A stretch of DNA of 42,985 nt from an uncultured Prevotellaceae bacterium (GTDB lineage Bacteria; Bacteroidota; Bacteroidia; Bacteroidales; Bacteroidaceae), in the NCBI GenBank assembly GCA_947303855.1, contig CAMYZO010000022.1, forward strand, positions 1 through 42,985, given 5' to 3'. Position 1 is the first letter of the stretch, and each line of letters opens with the position of its first letter. The translations under genes and the position numbers were made by a program. The notes below the pieces were generated by a model. It did no database searches. It was given only the letters and a program-made list of their open reading frames with translations, and was not told where the DNA came from. Below are positions 34,435 through 42,985 of the stretch, piece by piece.

Positions 34435-36286
34435 CCCCGCAAGGGCGCAGGTGGGTACGTGGCGCACCTATATGTCGTACTACGAGCCACAGCAGATTGT
34501 CAAGGCCAGCAACAGCCTGTTTGTCCGCGCCTCAAACGGTATGTACCAGTATAACCTCACCGACCACAGCATCACCACCTTCGACAAGACGACAGGGCTG
34601 AACGACACCTACATCACCCACATAGCATGGAACCAGCAGGCCAAGCGGCTCATCATCATCTACCAGAACTCTAACATCGACCTGATAGACCTCAGCGGCA
34701 ACGTCACCAACATATCAGCACTCTACCGCAAGACGATGACCGAGGACAAGACCATCGACAGCCTGACCATCAGCAGCCAGTATGCCTACCTCTATGCACG
34801 CTTCGGCATTGTCAAGGTAGACATGCAACGCGCCGAAATCAGCGACACCTACACCAAGAACCATCCCGAATACCCCACTAACCTGCCCATCAGCACCGTC
34901 AATGCCGACTGGGACGCCTATATCGAGACCGTTCGATCGCTGAAGCCCGGCGGACCGAAGCATAACCACTTCGGCTTAATGAAGTTCATGAATAACCGGC
35001 TGTACACCTGCAACGGCGACTACGACCATGCAGGGGCCATCCAGATACTCGCGGACGGCGAATGGACCATCTATCAGGACGAAGGTATCAGCGCCAAGAC
35101 GGGCGTCTCCTATACAGGCTCCTACTGCATCGATGTAGACCCCACGGACGCCGGCCATATCTTTGCCGGTTCAAGAAACGGACTCTATGAGTATCGTGAC
35201 GGTCTGTTCACCAACTTCTACAACAACGACAACAGTCCGATAGAGCCCTACAACGGCGTCGACAAGGAATATACGCTGGTCACCGGCACCATGTTCGACC
35301 AGGAGGGCAGCCTCTGGATTCTCAACAGTTCGGCACCCACCAAGGCCCTCATCAAGTATGCCGGCGGACAGTTCACACCATATCCCCACTCAGAACTGAT
35401 GAAACTCAATACCGGCGCATTCAAGAACAGGAGCAATGCCGCCCTCAGCAAGATGATGACCGACAGCGAGGGACTGACGTGGTTTGTCAACAACAACTGG
35501 GTGTTGCCGGCACTCTACTGCTACAACACTGCCAACGACAACATCAAGGCCTACGAGACATTCGTCAATCAGGACGGCACCACTTTTACTATCGGCGACG
35601 GCGTGAGATGCATAGCCGAAGACAAGGAGAAAAACCTCTGGATAGGTACCAGCAAAGGTCTGCTCATGCTTGAAAGGACAGAGATCAACAATGGCGGCAC
35701 CAACTTCACCCAGGTCAAGGTGCCACGTAATGACGGCACCAACTATGCCGACTATCTGCTGGCCGACATTGACATTACTGCTGCTGCCATCGATGGCGGC
35801 AACCGCAAGTGGTTCGGTACCAGCGGCAACGGTGTCTACCTCATCAGTGCCGACAACATGACACAGGTGCAGCACTTCACCACGGAGAACAGCACACTGC
35901 TGTCGAACGATATCAAGGCCATAGCCATCAACGACCAGACGGGCGAGGTGTTCTTCGGCACTGCCAACGGCCTATGCTCATACGTCAGCGACGCCACGCA
36001 GACCAGCAGCGAGATGACCAAGGACAACGTCTATGCCTACCCGAACCCCGTGACGCCCGACTATACGGGGCTGATTACCATTGTTGGACTGTCCTATCAG
36101 GCTGACGTGAAAATAGTTTCTTCATCGGGCAAACTCATTGCCCAGGGAAAGAGCAACGGCGGAACCTTCACCTGGGACGGCTGCGACCAGTCGGGCAACC
36201 GCGTGGCCAGTGGCATCTACATGGCCACCGTGGCTACCAGCAGCGGCGACAAGGGCACCGTCTGCAAGATAGCCGTCATCAGATAA
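34370..36286 (+). CDS. porZ: T9SS attachment-complex protein PorZ
   Basis: A 638-aa beta-propeller protein of the type IX secretion system. In Porphyromonas, PorZ belongs to the surface complex that attaches cargo proteins to A-type LPS. The N-terminal GTWRTYMSYYEPQQIVKASN and TGLNDTYITHIAWN blocks match the PorZ N-terminal propeller; later repeats include LWIGTSKGLLML and KWFGTSGNGVYLI. The C-terminal YAYPNPVTPDYTGLITI and NRVASGIYMA form a T9SS-type domain with a FlgD-like fold. I prefer the ATG at 34370, which gives a clean signal peptide cut before QVGTW; an ATG at 34304 would start inside the heptamer array and add 22 polar residues. The signal-peptide core is encoded by heptamers. Confidence 0.87.
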   Translation: MAHTRHQSLVALFFILCSLFFSPARAQVGTWRTYMSYYEPQQIVKASNSLFVRASNGMYQYNLTDHSITTFDKTTGLNDTYITHIAWNQQAKRLIIIYQNSNIDLIDLSGNVTNISALYRKTMTEDKTIDSLTISSQYAYLYARFGIVKVDMQRAEISDTYTKNHPEYPTNLPISTVNADWDAYIETVRSLKPGGPKHNHFGLMKFMNNRLYTCNGDYDHAGAIQILADGEWTIYQDEGISAKTGVSYTGSYCIDVDPTDAGHIFAGSRNGLYEYRDGLFTNFYNNDNSPIEPYNGVDKEYTLVTGTMFDQEGSLWILNSSAPTKALIKYAGGQFTPYPHSELMKLNTGAFKNRSNAALSKMMTDSEGLTWFVNNNWVLPALYCYNTANDNIKAYETFVNQDGTTFTIGDGVRCIAEDKEKNLWIGTSKGLLMLERTEINNGGTNFTQVKVPRNDGTNYADYLLADIDITAAAIDGGNRKWFGTSGNGVYLISADNMTQVQHFTTENSTLLSNDIKAIAINDQTGEVFFGTANGLCSYVSDATQTSSEMTKDNVYAYPNPVTPDYTGLITIVGLSYQADVKIVSSSGKLIAQGKSNGGTFTWDGCDQSGNRVASGIYMATVATSSGDKGTVCKIAVIR

Positions 36287-36290
36287 GCCT

Positions 36291-37721
36291 ATGCAGACAA
36301 AACGACTCGCCAGCAACTATTGGGGCGTTGCCCTGGCCATAGCCCTCACACCGCTATTGCTCTGGGCCGCCCTTCAGATACTGCCCACACACGATGACTG
36401 GGCCGGCACCACAACCCCCGACTTCAGACCCTTCTTCATCAAGGAGCATTTCCTGTTCTACGGCTTCCACTGGCGACCTTTCGACACCTGGATAGGGTAC
36501 ATAGCCGGACGCAACCCACAACTGCTTTATCCGGCCTTTAACCACGTCTGCGTCGTTGCAGGCCACCTGCTCTGCACCATACTCGTCTGCAGGTTGCTCC
36601 TGACCCTGGGCTTCGGCCGGCGGGCATGCAACGTCAGCACCCTCTTCTTCTTCATTACCCCTGCCACCATGGCCACGGTGCTGGCCATCGACAGTCAGAA
36701 CCAGACATTCGCCCTGGCATGGGGCATCGCCGCCTTTCTCTACTACATCCGCAACAGCCGCAGAAAATACCTGATATGGCCCGTCCTCGTCTTCATAGCC
36801 ACGCTCAGCAAGGAGAACGGACTGATGTGGGCACTGATATGCCCCATCCTGGCCTACGGCTTTGACTTCATAGACCTCAGGACGCTCAAGAAGGATATCC
36901 TCGTCGGCATAGCTATCATGGCAGCCTACGCCCTGGCCATCGCCCTGCTGCCTAAGGACATCACCATACACCCCGACTACGAGCCAGGCATCCTGAAAAC
37001 GGTCAGCAACGTCGTAAAATTCCTGTTCTCGTCGTTCGTCACCGTTGACTATATCTACCTGCTCCACCAGCCCAGCAGAAATCTGCTGCTGGCCGCCGTC
37101 ACACTGCTGCTGGCCCTGCCCTTTATCTACTACGTGTTCATCAGACCATGGCGGACGTTTGCCGACAAGCGCATACTCTGCACCGCCCTGAGCCTGGTCA
37201 TTGCCGTCGGTCCTCATTTAGGAACGGTCTACAGCATGATGCACACCTACGCCGGACTGGTGCTGGTGACCATCATCGCTGCCTGTTCCATAGAACAATA
37301 CCAGCAGCCGTCAAAGTCGCTGCTGCTGGCCTTCCTGCTGTGGATTATCGCGGCTGTTGGCATCGACATCCACCTGACTGACGCCTCCATCAAGTCGGGC
37401 CTTATAGGCCGGCAAATGGCTCACGAGGCCATCAGCCAGACAGGCACTCCCGTGAACAAAGCCTACCTCATCATCATTGAAGACGACTATCCCAAACTCT
37501 CGTCCTTCTGTGTCATTCCTAACGAAGCCTTCGGATGGGGTCTGGCTGCCCGCCACGAGACAAACTACCAGTGGCCTGAGGTAATTTCAGACACCACCAT
37601 CGAGCGCACCGCTGATGCCTTCAGACAGGCAGAACGCTTAGGCCGACAAGTATTACAATCATCATCCTACGACTGCGTATGGATTGTCAATCACGAAAAA
37701 GTGTATGTGGTTAAAAAATAA
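36291..37721 (+). CDS. GT-C-like integral membrane glycosyltransferase
   Basis: A 476-aa membrane protein with about ten helices. The first large loop has the acidic pair THDDW (D35, D36) and a second loop HWRPFDTW, the arrangement expected of GT-C transferases that take sugar from a polyprenyl-phosphate donor. A soluble C-terminal part of about 100 residues follows. No assignable motif identifies the sugar. It starts 4 bases after porZ and overlaps the following GtrA gene by 17 bases. GtrA proteins help to flip polyprenyl-phosphate sugars, so the pair is a reasonable glycan-modification module. Alternative: an uncharacterised membrane protein of another kind. Confidence 0.7.
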   Translation: MQTKRLASNYWGVALAIALTPLLLWAALQILPTHDDWAGTTTPDFRPFFIKEHFLFYGFHWRPFDTWIGYIAGRNPQLLYPAFNHVCVVAGHLLCTILVCRLLLTLGFGRRACNVSTLFFFITPATMATVLAIDSQNQTFALAWGIAAFLYYIRNSRRKYLIWPVLVFIATLSKENGLMWALICPILAYGFDFIDLRTLKKDILVGIAIMAAYALAIALLPKDITIHPDYEPGILKTVSNVVKFLFSSFVTVDYIYLLHQPSRNLLLAAVTLLLALPFIYYVFIRPWRTFADKRILCTALSLVIAVGPHLGTVYSMMHTYAGLVLVTIIAACSIEQYQQPSKSLLLAFLLWIIAAVGIDIHLTDASIKSGLIGRQMAHEAISQTGTPVNKAYLIIIEDDYPKLSSFCVIPNEAFGWGLAARHETNYQWPEVISDTTIERTADAFRQAERLGRQVLQSSSYDCVWIVNHEKVYVVKK

Positions 37722-38127
37722 AATTGCACTGTTCACCGACAAGACCTTTATGAAGTTTGTCATAGTGGGTGTCGTCAACACCATTGTCGGCACCACCATC
37801 ATGTTCGTTTTCTACAATGTCTTCCACCTCAGTTACTGGATATCGTCGGCCTCAAACTATTTCTTCGGCAGCATCGTCAGCTATATCCTCAACAAGCACT
37901 TCACCTTCCACAACCACCAGAAAGGTTGGGCACCGCTGCTCAGGTTTACGCTCAATATTGTCATCTGCTATCTACTGGCCTACGGCATGGCAAAGCCTCT
38001 GATGAGTTGGCTGCTCACCGGTTTCAGCCGCGAAATACAGGAAAACGTGTCGATGCTGTTAGGCATGGTGCTGTTCATCGTCTTCAACTACTTGGGACAG
38101 CGATTCTATGCCTTCAAGAACAAATAA
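37705..38127 (+). CDS. GtrA-family membrane protein
   Basis: A 140-aa four-helix protein of the GtrA type, which helps move polyprenyl-linked sugars across the inner membrane. Seen: FMKFVIVGVVNTIVGTTIMF, SNYFFGSIVSYILNKHFTF, and the last helix with NYLGQRFYAF, all family-typical. The ATG at 37705 is chosen, overlapping the GT-C gene by 17 bases. Its TAA (38125-38127) touches the stop codon of the convergent acyltransferase gene with no base between. Confidence 0.9.
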   Translation: MWLKNKIALFTDKTFMKFVIVGVVNTIVGTTIMFVFYNVFHLSYWISSASNYFFGSIVSYILNKHFTFHNHQKGWAPLLRFTLNIVICYLLAYGMAKPLMSWLLTGFSREIQENVSMLLGMVLFIVFNYLGQRFYAFKNK

Positions 38128-39117
38128 CTACTGCAGTCCGAAACACAGCCTCACAATCTTCACAGGGCACCGCTCCACGGCCTTGGCTATGACCACCGGT
38201 ATGTACAGCCCTGCCATGAGGTTCAGTATGTAGAAGGCATAAAATAACTGTTCATTATAAAAGAGGTGTTTCCATAATATAAGTTCCACAAACACCTGAA
38301 AGGGCATCGACATCAGGTAAATAGGGAAGATGTACTCCCTGAAACTGGAAAACAGCCGCGGCCACCACCTTGCTATCTGCAGGCACAGCGCACACATGGC
38401 CAGAATGCCCGTCAGCGACGTCAGCAGCGGTATGTAGTAACAGTTCATCAAACCATACGCCAACGCCAGCAACGCCAGCGCGTAGGGACTCGACAGATAG
38501 AGATACAACTGGTATCTGAAAAAGAATATGCCAAAGAAGAAGTAAATCAGGTAATGCTGTATCTCCATGATGTAGAAAACATTCCAGCGGCTCTCCAAAT
38601 CAGAGTCTATGAAGTAGACAGCACTACAGAACAGCAAGAAGGCCATCATACGCTTCCTGCTCTCACAGAGATAGCAGAACAGCGGATAAAGCAGCATCAT
38701 GATCATCAGCACCGCCAGAAACCAGAACGGCTCCGACGGCTGGCCACGGAAGTATATGAACGATTCAAGGAAATTTCGCCACGACAGCACGGTGGGCGTC
38801 TTAGCAAAACCATTGAACACCACCTTCACCAAATAATAGACCGTTACAAAGAATAGGAACGGTATCGTAATCCTCTGAAACTTGTCCTTGTACAGCGCCC
38901 TCGTTTCTACGCCCTTCCGGATGCGGCTAAGATACAGCAGACCGCCCGACGCAAAGATGAACAGCGGCATACGAACGGCATGGAAGGGCCAAGACACCAG
39001 CGTACAGAACGCATGGTTCTCGCCCGTCGACAGGTCTACCAGACAGATATGAACCATTACGACCAGAAGGATGTTCATACCCCGCAAAATGGCCAGCCAC
39101 TCTATGCGCTGCTTCAT
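38128..39117 (-). CDS. Acyltransferase 3 family membrane protein
   Basis: A 329-aa membrane acyltransferase of the OafA/NodX type. Ten or so helices, with the start RIEWLAILRGMNILLVVMVH containing the conserved Arg and His, then PLFIFASGGLLYL and the RITIPFLFF motif. Such enzymes add acetyl or similar groups to surface sugars, which fits its neighbours. It starts 4 bases after the nadA stop and is therefore probably translated from the nadA transcript. The unrelated metabolic partner is odd but such mixed operons occur. Confidence 0.88.
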   Translation of the reverse strand: MKQRIEWLAILRGMNILLVVMVHICLVDLSTGENHAFCTLVSWPFHAVRMPLFIFASGGLLYLSRIRKGVETRALYKDKFQRITIPFLFFVTVYYLVKVVFNGFAKTPTVLSWRNFLESFIYFRGQPSEPFWFLAVLMIMMLLYPLFCYLCESRKRMMAFLLFCSAVYFIDSDLESRWNVFYIMEIQHYLIYFFFGIFFFRYQLYLYLSSPYALALLALAYGLMNCYYIPLLTSLTGILAMCALCLQIARWWPRLFSSFREYIFPIYLMSMPFQVFVELILWKHLFYNEQLFYAFYILNLMAGLYIPVVIAKAVERCPVKIVRLCFGLQ

Positions 39118-39121
39118 GCGC

Positions 39122-40111
39122 CTAACTCAACTCCAGCATCCTCTGAATAGGCTTCACAGCCTCCTGTGCTATCTCAGCATCGACCTCCACACTGGGCCAC
39201 TCATACTTCAAGCAGTTATAAATCTTCAGCAGCGTGTTCATCTTCATGTACTGGCACTCGTTACAGCTGCATTCCAGTCCGCTCTCTGAAATCTCAGGCG
39301 GTACAGGTATAAACTCCTTGTCGGGACACGTGCGCTGCATCTCATGCAAGATACCGGCCTCTGTGGCAACGATAAACTGCTTGGCACTGCTCTGCTGGGC
39401 ATACTGAAGCATGGTGGCCGTACTGCCCTTCACGTCGGCTAAGGCCAGAACGGGACCCTTACACTCTAAATGGGCCATCACCGTAGCCTCAGGATACTGC
39501 TTCTTCAGTTCTGCAATCTTGCTGACAGAGAAACGCTCGTGTACATGGCAGCCGCCATTCCAGAGCAGCATCCGGCGGCCCGTCACCTCGTTGATATAGT
39601 TGCCTAAGTTATAGTCAGGACCAAAGATATAGTTGTCGCCCTCAGGCAACTGGTCTACCACCTTCTTGGCATTGCCGCTCGTAACCACCACATCGGTCAG
39701 CGCCTTCACGGCTGCCGTGGTGTTGACATAACTGATAACCTGATAGCCGGGATGCTCGTCCTTGAATTTCTTCAGGTCTTCAGCCTTGCATGAGTCGGCC
39801 AGCGAGCAGCCGGCATTCAGATCAGGACACAGCACGGTCTTCTCAGGCGACAGCAGCTTGCAGGTCTCTGCCATGAAATGAACGCCGCACATCACCATCA
39901 TCCGCGCATCGGTGTCGGCAGCCTTGCGGGCCAATGCTAACGAGTCGCCAACGAAGTCGGCCACGTCTTGTATGTCACCAACGGTATAATAGTGTGCCAG
40001 GATAATGGCACCCTTCTCTTCACACAGACGGCGTATCTCTGCCTTCAGGTCGGTTCCTGCTGCTACGGGTTCATCAATGAATCCCTGCTCTATCCACTCT
40101 TTTTTCAACAT
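39122..40111 (-). CDS. nadA: Quinolinate synthase
   Basis: A 329-aa iron-sulfur enzyme that condenses iminoaspartate with dihydroxyacetone phosphate to make quinolinate for NAD. The three cluster cysteines are visible in MVMCGVHFM, HLECKGPV and the C-terminal ECSCNECQYMK region. HYYTVGDIQDVADFVGDS near the start is also typical. nadB and nadC are not in the window. A minus-strand -7 box TAATTTTG (40321-40328) with TTTG at 40351-40354 (spacer 22) could drive it, giving a long leader that runs through the DnaA-box cluster. Length and motifs are complete. Confidence 0.95.
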   Translation of the reverse strand: MLKKEWIEQGFIDEPVAAGTDLKAEIRRLCEEKGAIILAHYYTVGDIQDVADFVGDSLALARKAADTDARMMVMCGVHFMAETCKLLSPEKTVLCPDLNAGCSLADSCKAEDLKKFKDEHPGYQVISYVNTTAAVKALTDVVVTSGNAKKVVDQLPEGDNYIFGPDYNLGNYINEVTGRRMLLWNGGCHVHERFSVSKIAELKKQYPEATVMAHLECKGPVLALADVKGSTATMLQYAQQSSAKQFIVATEAGILHEMQRTCPDKEFIPVPPEISESGLECSCNECQYMKMNTLLKIYNCLKYEWPSVEVDAEIAQEAVKPIQRMLELS

Positions 40112-40175
40112 CTTATAATTATTATTTTTTCTTTTCTTTTTTTTTTAAAAAAAGGAAATGAATAGGATGATAGGC

Positions 40176-40481
40176 TGTTGATAAGTGCAAAACTTTCTGC
40201 CTTTTTTCTTGCCAGAAAGGTTATTCCATTGTGGTTTTCTGTTATCCACACCGGCTGTTGATACTAACTTGCTGATAGTCTGATTGCTGGCATAGTTATC
40301 CACCATTTCCAATTTTGGTGCAAAATTAATAAGTTTATATCTTTTTCCATCAAAAATATGTGGAAATCTTACTAAAAACCTTGAAATAACCCTGTGGATA
40401 TACCCCTCTGCAACCTTCGTGTTTGAAATATCCCGCTTTATTCCACCGTTATCCACACACTTATCCACATAGTTTTCCACA
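40176..40481. other. DnaA-box cluster, candidate replication origin
   Basis: The 428-base gap between nadA (-) and the MscS gene (+) has three exact TTATCCACA boxes (40242-40250, 40449-40457, 40461-40469) and four with one mismatch (40176-40184 and 40393-40401 on the minus strand; 40296-40304 and 40473-40481 on the plus strand). Two exact boxes are four bases apart. A/T-rich stretches flank them: a T run then A run at 40132-40153 and an A/T block at 40320-40360. The flanking genes point away from the cluster. No dnaA gene is in the window. A DnaA-titration site is the alternative. Confidence 0.6.
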
Positions 40482-40487
40482 GTTTTT

Positions 40488-40519
40488 TTTGCCGTTTTAC
40501 GTAAAAAATCGTAATTTTG
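40488..40519 (+). promoter_or_regulatory. Promoter of the MscS gene
   Basis: TTTG (40488-40491) and TAATTTTG (40512-40519), spacer 20, end 20 bases before the ATG at 40540. The last DnaA-like box is only 6 bases upstream of the -33 box. Confidence 0.65.
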
Positions 40520-40539
40520 TGGCGTAAACGCTTTTGGCT

Positions 40540-42249
40540 ATGAAAAGAAATCTATTTGTTTGGTGTCTGGCTTTGTTTATGGGCTTGTCGTTGCAGGCAG
40601 AAGAGGCTGTTGACTCTGTGCAGTTGATGATTGACTCGCTGAACCGTGAACTGCAGCAGATGAAATTGCAGGAGATGGTAATGCGCGACGCGCTCGACAA
40701 AAGTGGCGAGACGGCCCGTCAGGACTCTATACGGCGGGCTGAACAGAAGCGGCGTATTGACTCCCTGCGCCAGGTGACGCCAGGTGTGCCGCTGATTATC
40801 AATGGCGACACGCTGTTACACGTCTATGCCAGTCTGGGTGGCGAGGATGCCACCTACCGCGTTGCAGGTATTGAGCGTAAGATATTACAGATAGGCAAGA
40901 GCCTGACCATGACCACCGACACCATGCATATCTTTGAGAGCGAATACACGACCGATATCATGAGTGGCGAAATAGTCATCATGAGGGTCAGCGACCTCGA
41001 CGGCTTGTGGCAGGGCCTGTCAAGGCAGGAACTGGCTGAGCAGAATCTGGCAATTATTTCTGCCGAGATCAGCAGTCTGCATGCTGAATATGGTCTGAAA
41101 GCAAAACTTCAGGGACTGGGGTGGGCGGTCTTCCTCATCGTTGTACAAATAGTATTCTTTGTGCTGACAGTGCGCTTCATTCGCCATTTACGCCAAAAGA
41201 TTATCACGGGCTTCAACGGCAAGATTCATTCGCTGGTCATCAAGGGCTATGAACTGTGGAACGTACACCAGACGAAGCGCTTCCTGCTGCTGGCCACCCG
41301 CTTTCTGCAGGTGCTGCTCGTCGTGCTGCAGCTTATCATCTCGCTGCCGCTGCTCTTCAGTATCTTCCCTGAGACCGAGAAGTTCACCTGGAAGATGATC
41401 AGCTACGTCTGGGAGCCGTTGCGCGACATGATGCTCTCGCTGGTCTACTTCTTTCCTAACCTGGTTAAGATAGGTGTCATCATCTATGTCGTCAGGTGGC
41501 TGCTGAAGGGCATTCACCACTTCACCGACGAGATAGCCGCGGGGCGCCTGAAGTTCGACAAGTTCTATCCTGACTGGGCACAGCCCACCTATCATATTAT
41601 ACGCATCTTCGTCATCGCCTTTACCATAGTACTCATCTGGCCCTGGCTGCCAGGTTCCGAGTCGGGCATCTTCAAGGGCGTGAGCATCTTCGTGGCTGCC
41701 CTCTTCTCGTTAGGTTCAACGACGACGATAGGCAACCTCATATCGGGCATCATCATCACCTATATGCGGCCCTTCCTTGTCGGCGACTACGTACGCATCG
41801 ACAACAAAGAGGGCGTGGTGGTCGAGAAGAATGCCTTCATCACCCGCCTGAAGGACATCAAGGGAAATATTGTCACCGTGCCTAACAACAGCATCCTGTC
41901 GCAGCAGACCGTCAACTACACCGCCGCCCTGCGGTATGGCGAGGGCAGCATCATCCACAGCGACTTCACCTTTACCTACGTCGTACCACGCGAGACCATT
42001 GAGAAATACCTGCTTGAGGCCGCCGGCCGCTGCCAGATGCTGCTGAAGGAGCCTGCCCCCTTTGTGCTTATCACCGCCCTTGAGGACTTCTACACCCGCT
42101 ATGAGATTAATGCCTATACGCGTGAGACCGAACAGCTCTTTGCCGTTTACAGCGAGCTGCATCACCACATTGTCGACGTCTTCCGTGAGCATCAACTCAA
42201 CCCCACCAGCAGCCACTTCGTGTCGGTAAAGGAAAACAAGGATTATTAG
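40540..42249 (+). CDS. MscS-family mechanosensitive channel
   Basis: A 569-aa MscS-like channel that releases solutes on osmotic downshock. The ATG at 40540 gives a signal peptide ending LSLQA-EE. A periplasmic coiled-coil stretch (about 20-170) is followed by four transmembrane helices and then the MscS core: a pore-lining helix in FKGVSIFVAALFSLGSTTT and GNLISGIIITY, the MRPFLVGDYVRIDNKEGVV beta-domain and VPNNSILSQQTVNYT. The C-terminal alpha-beta part is complete. The long N-terminal part puts it with the larger MscS relatives. It has its own promoter beside the DnaA-box cluster, so gene dosage should be high if that is the origin. Confidence 0.92.
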   Translation: MKRNLFVWCLALFMGLSLQAEEAVDSVQLMIDSLNRELQQMKLQEMVMRDALDKSGETARQDSIRRAEQKRRIDSLRQVTPGVPLIINGDTLLHVYASLGGEDATYRVAGIERKILQIGKSLTMTTDTMHIFESEYTTDIMSGEIVIMRVSDLDGLWQGLSRQELAEQNLAIISAEISSLHAEYGLKAKLQGLGWAVFLIVVQIVFFVLTVRFIRHLRQKIITGFNGKIHSLVIKGYELWNVHQTKRFLLLATRFLQVLLVVLQLIISLPLLFSIFPETEKFTWKMISYVWEPLRDMMLSLVYFFPNLVKIGVIIYVVRWLLKGIHHFTDEIAAGRLKFDKFYPDWAQPTYHIIRIFVIAFTIVLIWPWLPGSESGIFKGVSIFVAALFSLGSTTTIGNLISGIIITYMRPFLVGDYVRIDNKEGVVVEKNAFITRLKDIKGNIVTVPNNSILSQQTVNYTAALRYGEGSIIHSDFTFTYVVPRETIEKYLLEAAGRCQMLLKEPAPFVLITALEDFYTRYEINAYTRETEQLFAVYSELHHHIVDVFREHQLNPTSSHFVSVKENKDY

Positions 42250-42288
42250 TATTTTTATTGAGTAACAACCTGATAATATGTCAAAACA

Positions 42289-42816
42289 ATGAGGATATGT
42301 GTGTTTTGTTCGGCTAACAGCCAGATAGCCCCGGAATATTTCGAGGCAGCAGAGCAGTTGGGACGGTGGCTGGCACAGAACGGCCATACGCTGGTATATG
42401 GCGGCGTTAACCAGGGACTGATGGAGGCTGTGGCGAAGGCTGTCCATGAGTCGGGCGGCCATACCGTGGGTGTGGTGCCTGTGATTGTGGAGCGTACAGG
42501 CCGCACCAGCCAGTATGTGGATGTGGAGATACCCTGCGACAACCTGACGGACCGCAAACAACTGATGATGGACCAGAGCGACCTCTTCGTGGCCTTGCCC
42601 GGCGGCATCGGCACGCTCGATGAGGTGTTTACGGTGGCGGCATCGGCCACCATCGGATATCACCAGAAGACGGTAGTGCTATACAATGTTGGCGGCTTCT
42701 GGGATGCCGTCATCGCCGCCCTTGACAACCTGCAGCAGCAGGGCATGGTGCGCGGCCAGTGGCAGCAGTATATCAAGATAGTCAACTCGGTGGACGAACT
42801 GGCTCTGTTGGTTTAG
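42289..42816 (+). CDS. LOG-family protein (nucleotide phosphoribohydrolase)
   Basis: A 175-aa Rossmann-fold protein of the LOG family (TIGR00730). Members release the base from nucleoside 5'-monophosphates; plant LOG enzymes activate cytokinins, and bacterial ones often act on AMP. Motifs: YGGVNQGLM (37-45), TDRKQLMMDQSD (87-98) and PGGIGTLDE (104-112) with the catalytic Arg and Glu present. It starts 39 bases after the MscS gene, with no promoter seen. It is convergent with a partial gene at the window end. Confidence 0.92.
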   Translation: MRICVFCSANSQIAPEYFEAAEQLGRWLAQNGHTLVYGGVNQGLMEAVAKAVHESGGHTVGVVPVIVERTGRTSQYVDVEIPCDNLTDRKQLMMDQSDLFVALPGGIGTLDEVFTVAASATIGYHQKTVVLYNVGGFWDAVIAALDNLQQQGMVRGQWQQYIKIVNSVDELALLV

Positions 42817-42823
42817 AGTCATT

Positions 42824-42853
42824 CCCCTCCCATGTAGTGGAGGGGTGGGGGTC
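42824..42853. repeat. C/G-rich palindrome copy after the LOG gene
   Basis: CCCCTCC (42824-42830) faces GGAGGGG (42839-42845), followed by TGGGGGTC. It has no T tract, so it is more likely a copy of the dispersed repeat than a classical terminator. It sits between two convergent genes. Confidence 0.75.
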
Positions 42854-42861
42854 AGCCATAA

Positions 42862-42985
42862 TTATTTTCTTCTCAGTTTCTCCACTATTTCACTTTCTGA
42901 GCCAACAATACCTATAATCCTGTTCAGTGCTTCCTCTGCCAGTTCCGTTTCTTCTGAACTCTTCCAATACATATAATCACTGATG
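42862..42985 (-). CDS. C-terminal 40 residues of an unknown protein (cut by window end)
   Basis: On the minus strand a frame open to the window edge ends EIVEKLRRK and TAA (42862-42864). The visible part is an amphipathic helical segment rich in Glu and Lys (WKSSEETELAEEALNRIIG). Too short for a family call. It is accepted as real because it converges on the LOG gene with a normal gap of 45 bases and the frame has no stop in its 40 codons. Confidence 0.5.
   Translation of the reverse strand, partial: ISDYMYWKSSEETELAEEALNRIIGIVGSESEIVEKLRRK

Noticed and set aside
42824..42853. Palindrome as an ordinary intrinsic terminator
   Set aside because: No T tract follows on either strand; its sequence fits the dispersed C/G-rich repeat family.

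Overview
This window looks like the chromosome of a Prevotella-type member of the Bacteroidales. The evidence is: TTTG/TAnnTTTG promoters of the Bacteroidetes sigma factor, almost no Shine-Dalgarno sequences, a lipoprotein with an acidic surface-export signal after its lipid cysteine, a LruC-domain lipoprotein, the type IX secretion (T9SS) component PorZ, and large secreted proteins ending in a Gly-Leu-Tyr-Ile-x-x-Gly-Lys-Lys tail. Most genes are housekeeping genes. The unusual content is in the spaces between them and in repeats that have entered the coding sequences.

Layout. 1-11.3 kb (+): the end of polA, dinB, a SNF2-family ATPase with an unknown 638-aa neighbour, a small lipoprotein, ychF, lgt and a Fic protein. 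11.3-12.6 kb: a repeat-rich gap with an antitoxin-like gene, a PIN toxin with an internal deletion, the tail of a duplicated small acidic peptide gene, and a long structured 5' leader RNA. 12.6-19.8 kb (+): a secreted cassette made of a 1695-aa BspA-like leucine-rich-repeat protein, a Big_2-domain protein with the same C-terminal module, and a 55-aa acidic peptide. 19.9-29.6 kb (-): an inverted-repeat region, a secreted endonuclease I, mutS, a 211-bp near-palindromic element, a three-gene envelope operon (LruC lipoprotein, Cache sensor, carboxypeptidase-regulatory-like protein) and a GH28 pectinase-like enzyme. 29.8-38.1 kb (+): leuS, a YitT-family protein, an rdgB-type nucleotide pyrophosphatase, porZ, a GT-C-like membrane protein and a GtrA-like protein. 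38.1-40.1 kb (-): an acyltransferase and nadA. 40.1-40.5 kb: a DnaA-box cluster that is a candidate replication origin. 40.5-43 kb: an MscS channel, a LOG-family protein and the end of a convergent unknown gene.

How the parts fit together. polA, dinB, the SNF2 ATPase, mutS and rdgB cover replication, repair and nucleotide-pool cleaning. porZ, the secreted cassette and the secreted endonuclease point to an active T9SS route to the surface. lgt supplies the lipid for the lipoproteins. The GT-C, GtrA and acyltransferase genes look like surface-glycan modification.

Three repeat systems stand out. (1) A dispersed C/G-rich palindrome (CCCCTCC arm, GGAGGGG arm, then a GGGGTGGG-like tail) occurs about ten times. 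It is translated in frame inside mutS and leuS, at the C-terminus of the YitT protein and at the N-terminus of the RdgB-type protein. (2) A/T-rich tandem heptamers run across the stop codons of three + strand genes and up to the next start codon; an inverted copy of one array encodes the signal-peptide core of PorZ. (3) A near-identical 77-bp direct repeat flanks the secreted LRR/Big_2 cassette. No tRNA, rRNA, CRISPR array, integrase or transposase was recognised.
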